Program-made: the position numbers and the translations under genes
Shown here: positions 5,805 through 6,570 of the stretch, one piece after another
How the letters are laid out: each line of letters starts with the position of its first letter
How positions within the stretch are numbered: the first letter of the stretch is position 1
Assembly (NCBI GenBank): GCA_030043285.1
Contig: JASHXZ010000505.1
Location: 1-6,570, forward strand
Length of the DNA: 6,570 nt
Direction of reading: 5' to 3'
Source of the DNA: Xanthobacteraceae bacterium
GTDB taxonomy: Bacteria; Pseudomonadota; Alphaproteobacteria; Rhizobiales; Xanthobacteraceae
The notes under the pieces: model-generated
The model's database searches: none
What the model was told of the DNA's origin: nothing
What the model saw: the letters and a program-made list of their open reading frames with translations, nothing else

Positions 5805-5927
5805 GTGGCTACGAATTTAGCGCGCCGCCCGAAAGTGTCACTCGCTGACGCGGCTGGCCAACGGTTAGAGTATGGCTGCCATAGAGTCTGGCGCGTCCAG
5901 GGCTTTCCCGTCTTCAGCTTCAGTTAG
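5805..5927 (+). pseudogene. Candidate 40-codon ORF or 5' remnant of a lost gene, with a perfect Shine-Dalgarno
   Basis: AGGAGG at 5789-5794 is a perfect ribosome binding site ten bases before GTG 5805. The frame reads (M)ATNLARRPKVSLADAAGQRLEYGC and continues to TAG at 5925-5927. The last 63 bases run antisense into the 3' end of uspA, so the tail (HRVWRVQGFPVFSFS) is probably not original coding sequence. The most natural reading is the start of a gene that followed the small membrane protein (40 bp gap) and lost the rest where the uspA region was joined. A genuine small protein is also possible. No family is recognised. Confidence 0.35.
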
Positions 5928-6389
5928 CCGCTGTGCCACGCTTGAGTGGGGCTGGCGATATACAATGACCGGCGTGATACCGTGCGTGAGCACTTTGAGC
6001 GTCTCGCTACCCAGCAGGATGGCAGACAGACCGTGGCGACCGTGCGACGCCATAAGGATCGCATCGCAGAGTCGATCGTTCGCCGTGTCGATAATTGCTT
6101 TGTAGGGGTGGTCGTGTTCGACGTGTATTGTTTCGCATGGTACGCCAGCTATGGCAGCAATTTTTCTAGCACCGTCTAAGTAGTGGCGGGCGATAGCGGC
6201 TATGCGCTCGGCGTGCTCGTCCGGCGTGTCCGCAATCATAGCGGCGTCAGGGCTGACCGCGTGAAATGGTTCAGTCACTGTCAAGACTGTGACCTTCGCG
6301 CCAAGAACTCTCGCCAAGGAAACGCCTTCGCGAACCGCCGCTTTCGATAACTCAGAGCGGTCCGTTGGCAGAAGAATATGCTGATACAT
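5865..6389 (-). CDS. Universal stress protein UspA family
   Basis: The 174-residue protein is a single Usp domain plus a ~25-residue C-terminal tail. MYQHILLPTDRSELSKAAVREGVSLARVLGAKVTVLTV is the usual first strand-helix-strand with Asp10 at the nucleotide site. MASHGRHGLSAILLGSETLKVLTHGITPVIVYR (113-145) carries the ATP-binding loop, G117-G120 and G127-S128. The gap between the second Gly and GS is six residues, not the nine of the MJ0577 signature; I recall such shorter loops in proteobacterial Usps. Usp proteins help cells survive energy or oxygen limitation, but this one's partner is unknown. ATG 6389 matches the family N-terminus. No good Shine-Dalgarno precedes it (AAGCGAG ends one base upstream). 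A perfect FixK/FNR-type box is centred 44.5 bases upstream, which suggests low-oxygen induction. Its 3' end converges on the plus-strand candidate ORF. Confidence 0.92.
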   Translation of the reverse strand: MYQHILLPTDRSELSKAAVREGVSLARVLGAKVTVLTVTEPFHAVSPDAAMIADTPDEHAERIAAIARHYLDGARKIAAIAGVPCETIHVEHDHPYKAIIDTANDRLCDAILMASHGRHGLSAILLGSETLKVLTHGITPVIVYRQPHSSVAQRLTEAEDGKALDAPDSMAAIL

Positions 6390-6425
6390 GCTCGCTTAAA
6401 ATTAACTCACTCGAAAAAGGACATC

Positions 6426-6441
6426 ATTGATTTATGTCAAT
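6426..6441. promoter_or_regulatory. FixK/FNR-type binding site upstream of uspA
   Basis: ATTGATTTATGTCAAT contains a perfect TTGA-N6-TCAA core (6427-6440), with A/T extending the symmetry by one base on each side. Read toward uspA, a class II start would fall near 6392 with TAATTT (6404-6399) as the -10, leaving a leader of only about 3 bases. There is no gene to the right on the plus strand, so uspA is the likely target. Confidence 0.75.
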
Positions 6442-6486
6442 TCGCACCCATCGGCGATACGCCGCAGCTCGGCGGAGACCCTAAGA

Positions 6487-6517
6487 TGTGATGCCCGGCA
6501 CACGACCGGGCATCACA
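6487..6517 (-). terminator. Strong hairpin, probable terminator of the minus-strand gene at the right edge
   Basis: TGTGATGCCCGG (6487-6498) and CCGGGCATCACA (6506-6517) form a perfect 12-bp, GC-rich stem around a 7-base loop. On the minus strand it lies 29 bases after the TGA at 6547-6549. The T-run after it is weak (TCTTAGGGT), so it may act as a terminator, as an mRNA 3'-end stabiliser, or both. Confidence 0.6.
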
Positions 6518-6546
6518 CCTGTAGGCAGATTCAAAGGGCGATGGAC

Positions 6547-6570
6547 TCAGCCGACCAGCGGCCGCAGCGC
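6547..6570 (-). CDS. Last codons of a minus-strand gene entering from the right
   Basis: Reading in from the right edge, GCG CTG CGG CCG CTG GTC GGC TGA encodes ...ALRPLVG and a stop at 6547. The hairpin 29 bases downstream is what makes a real gene end plausible. Seven codons do not allow identification. Confidence 0.35.
   Translation of the reverse strand, partial: ALRPLVG

Noticed and set aside
1..6570. CRISPR array, toxin-antitoxin pair, restriction or other defence genes as cargo of the element
   Set aside because: I found no regularly spaced repeats, no paired small genes of such families and no nuclease or methyltransferase motifs in any frame that could be read.

Overview
The window looks like a piece of a high-GC alphaproteobacterial chromosome, most likely from the Bradyrhizobium/Rhodopseudomonas/Afipia group. 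The evidence is the codon use, the protein sequences (VAT-1-like oxidoreductase, UspA, GNAT domain, nitrate/sulfonate-type ABC ATPase), the tRNA-Arg(CCG) sequence, and two perfect FixK/FNR-type boxes. The genus is inferred from recalled family resemblance, not from a search.

Left part (1 to about 2089), apparently ordinary chromosome. Two minus-strand genes probably form one unit. A VAT-1-like, zinc-free quinone oxidoreductase (720-1742) is followed by an alpha/beta hydrolase (1-656) that runs off the left edge. A sigma70-like promoter lies upstream (1792-1820). Positions 1821-2089 hold no convincing gene, only a short direct repeat that may be an insertion-sequence scar.

Integration junction (2090-3670). 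Positions 2090-2135 are exactly nucleotides 31-76 of a minus-strand tRNA-Arg(CCG): the anticodon loop through CCA, with the 5' half missing. About 180 bp further in, on the plus strand, is an intact P4-type tyrosine integrase with all its catalytic residues. This is the classic end of an element integrated in a tRNA gene, so the sequence right of 2135 should be element DNA or what is left of it. A palindrome and tandem-repeat cluster sits just before the integrase.

Decayed segment (3671-4860). No cargo genes follow the integrase. Instead there are minus-strand remains of a nitrate/sulfonate-type ABC transporter: the last 40 codons of a permease, then an ATPase gene broken by frameshifts, a stop and a large internal deletion.

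Right part (4861-6570), a possible low-oxygen/stress cluster. A stand-alone GNAT acetyltransferase (minus) resembles the C-terminal domain of the large acyl-CoA-synthetase/GNAT fusion proteins. It is divergent from a small single-pass membrane protein (plus). A UspA-type stress protein (minus) follows. Perfect TTGA-N6-TCAA boxes lie between the first two and in front of uspA, which suggests control by a FixK/FNR-type regulator. At the right edge, a strong hairpin follows the last codons of another minus-strand gene.

I see no CRISPR array, no toxin-antitoxin pair and no recognisable defence system. The notable content is the tRNA-associated integration end, the paired FixK/FNR boxes and the domain-sized acetyltransferase.
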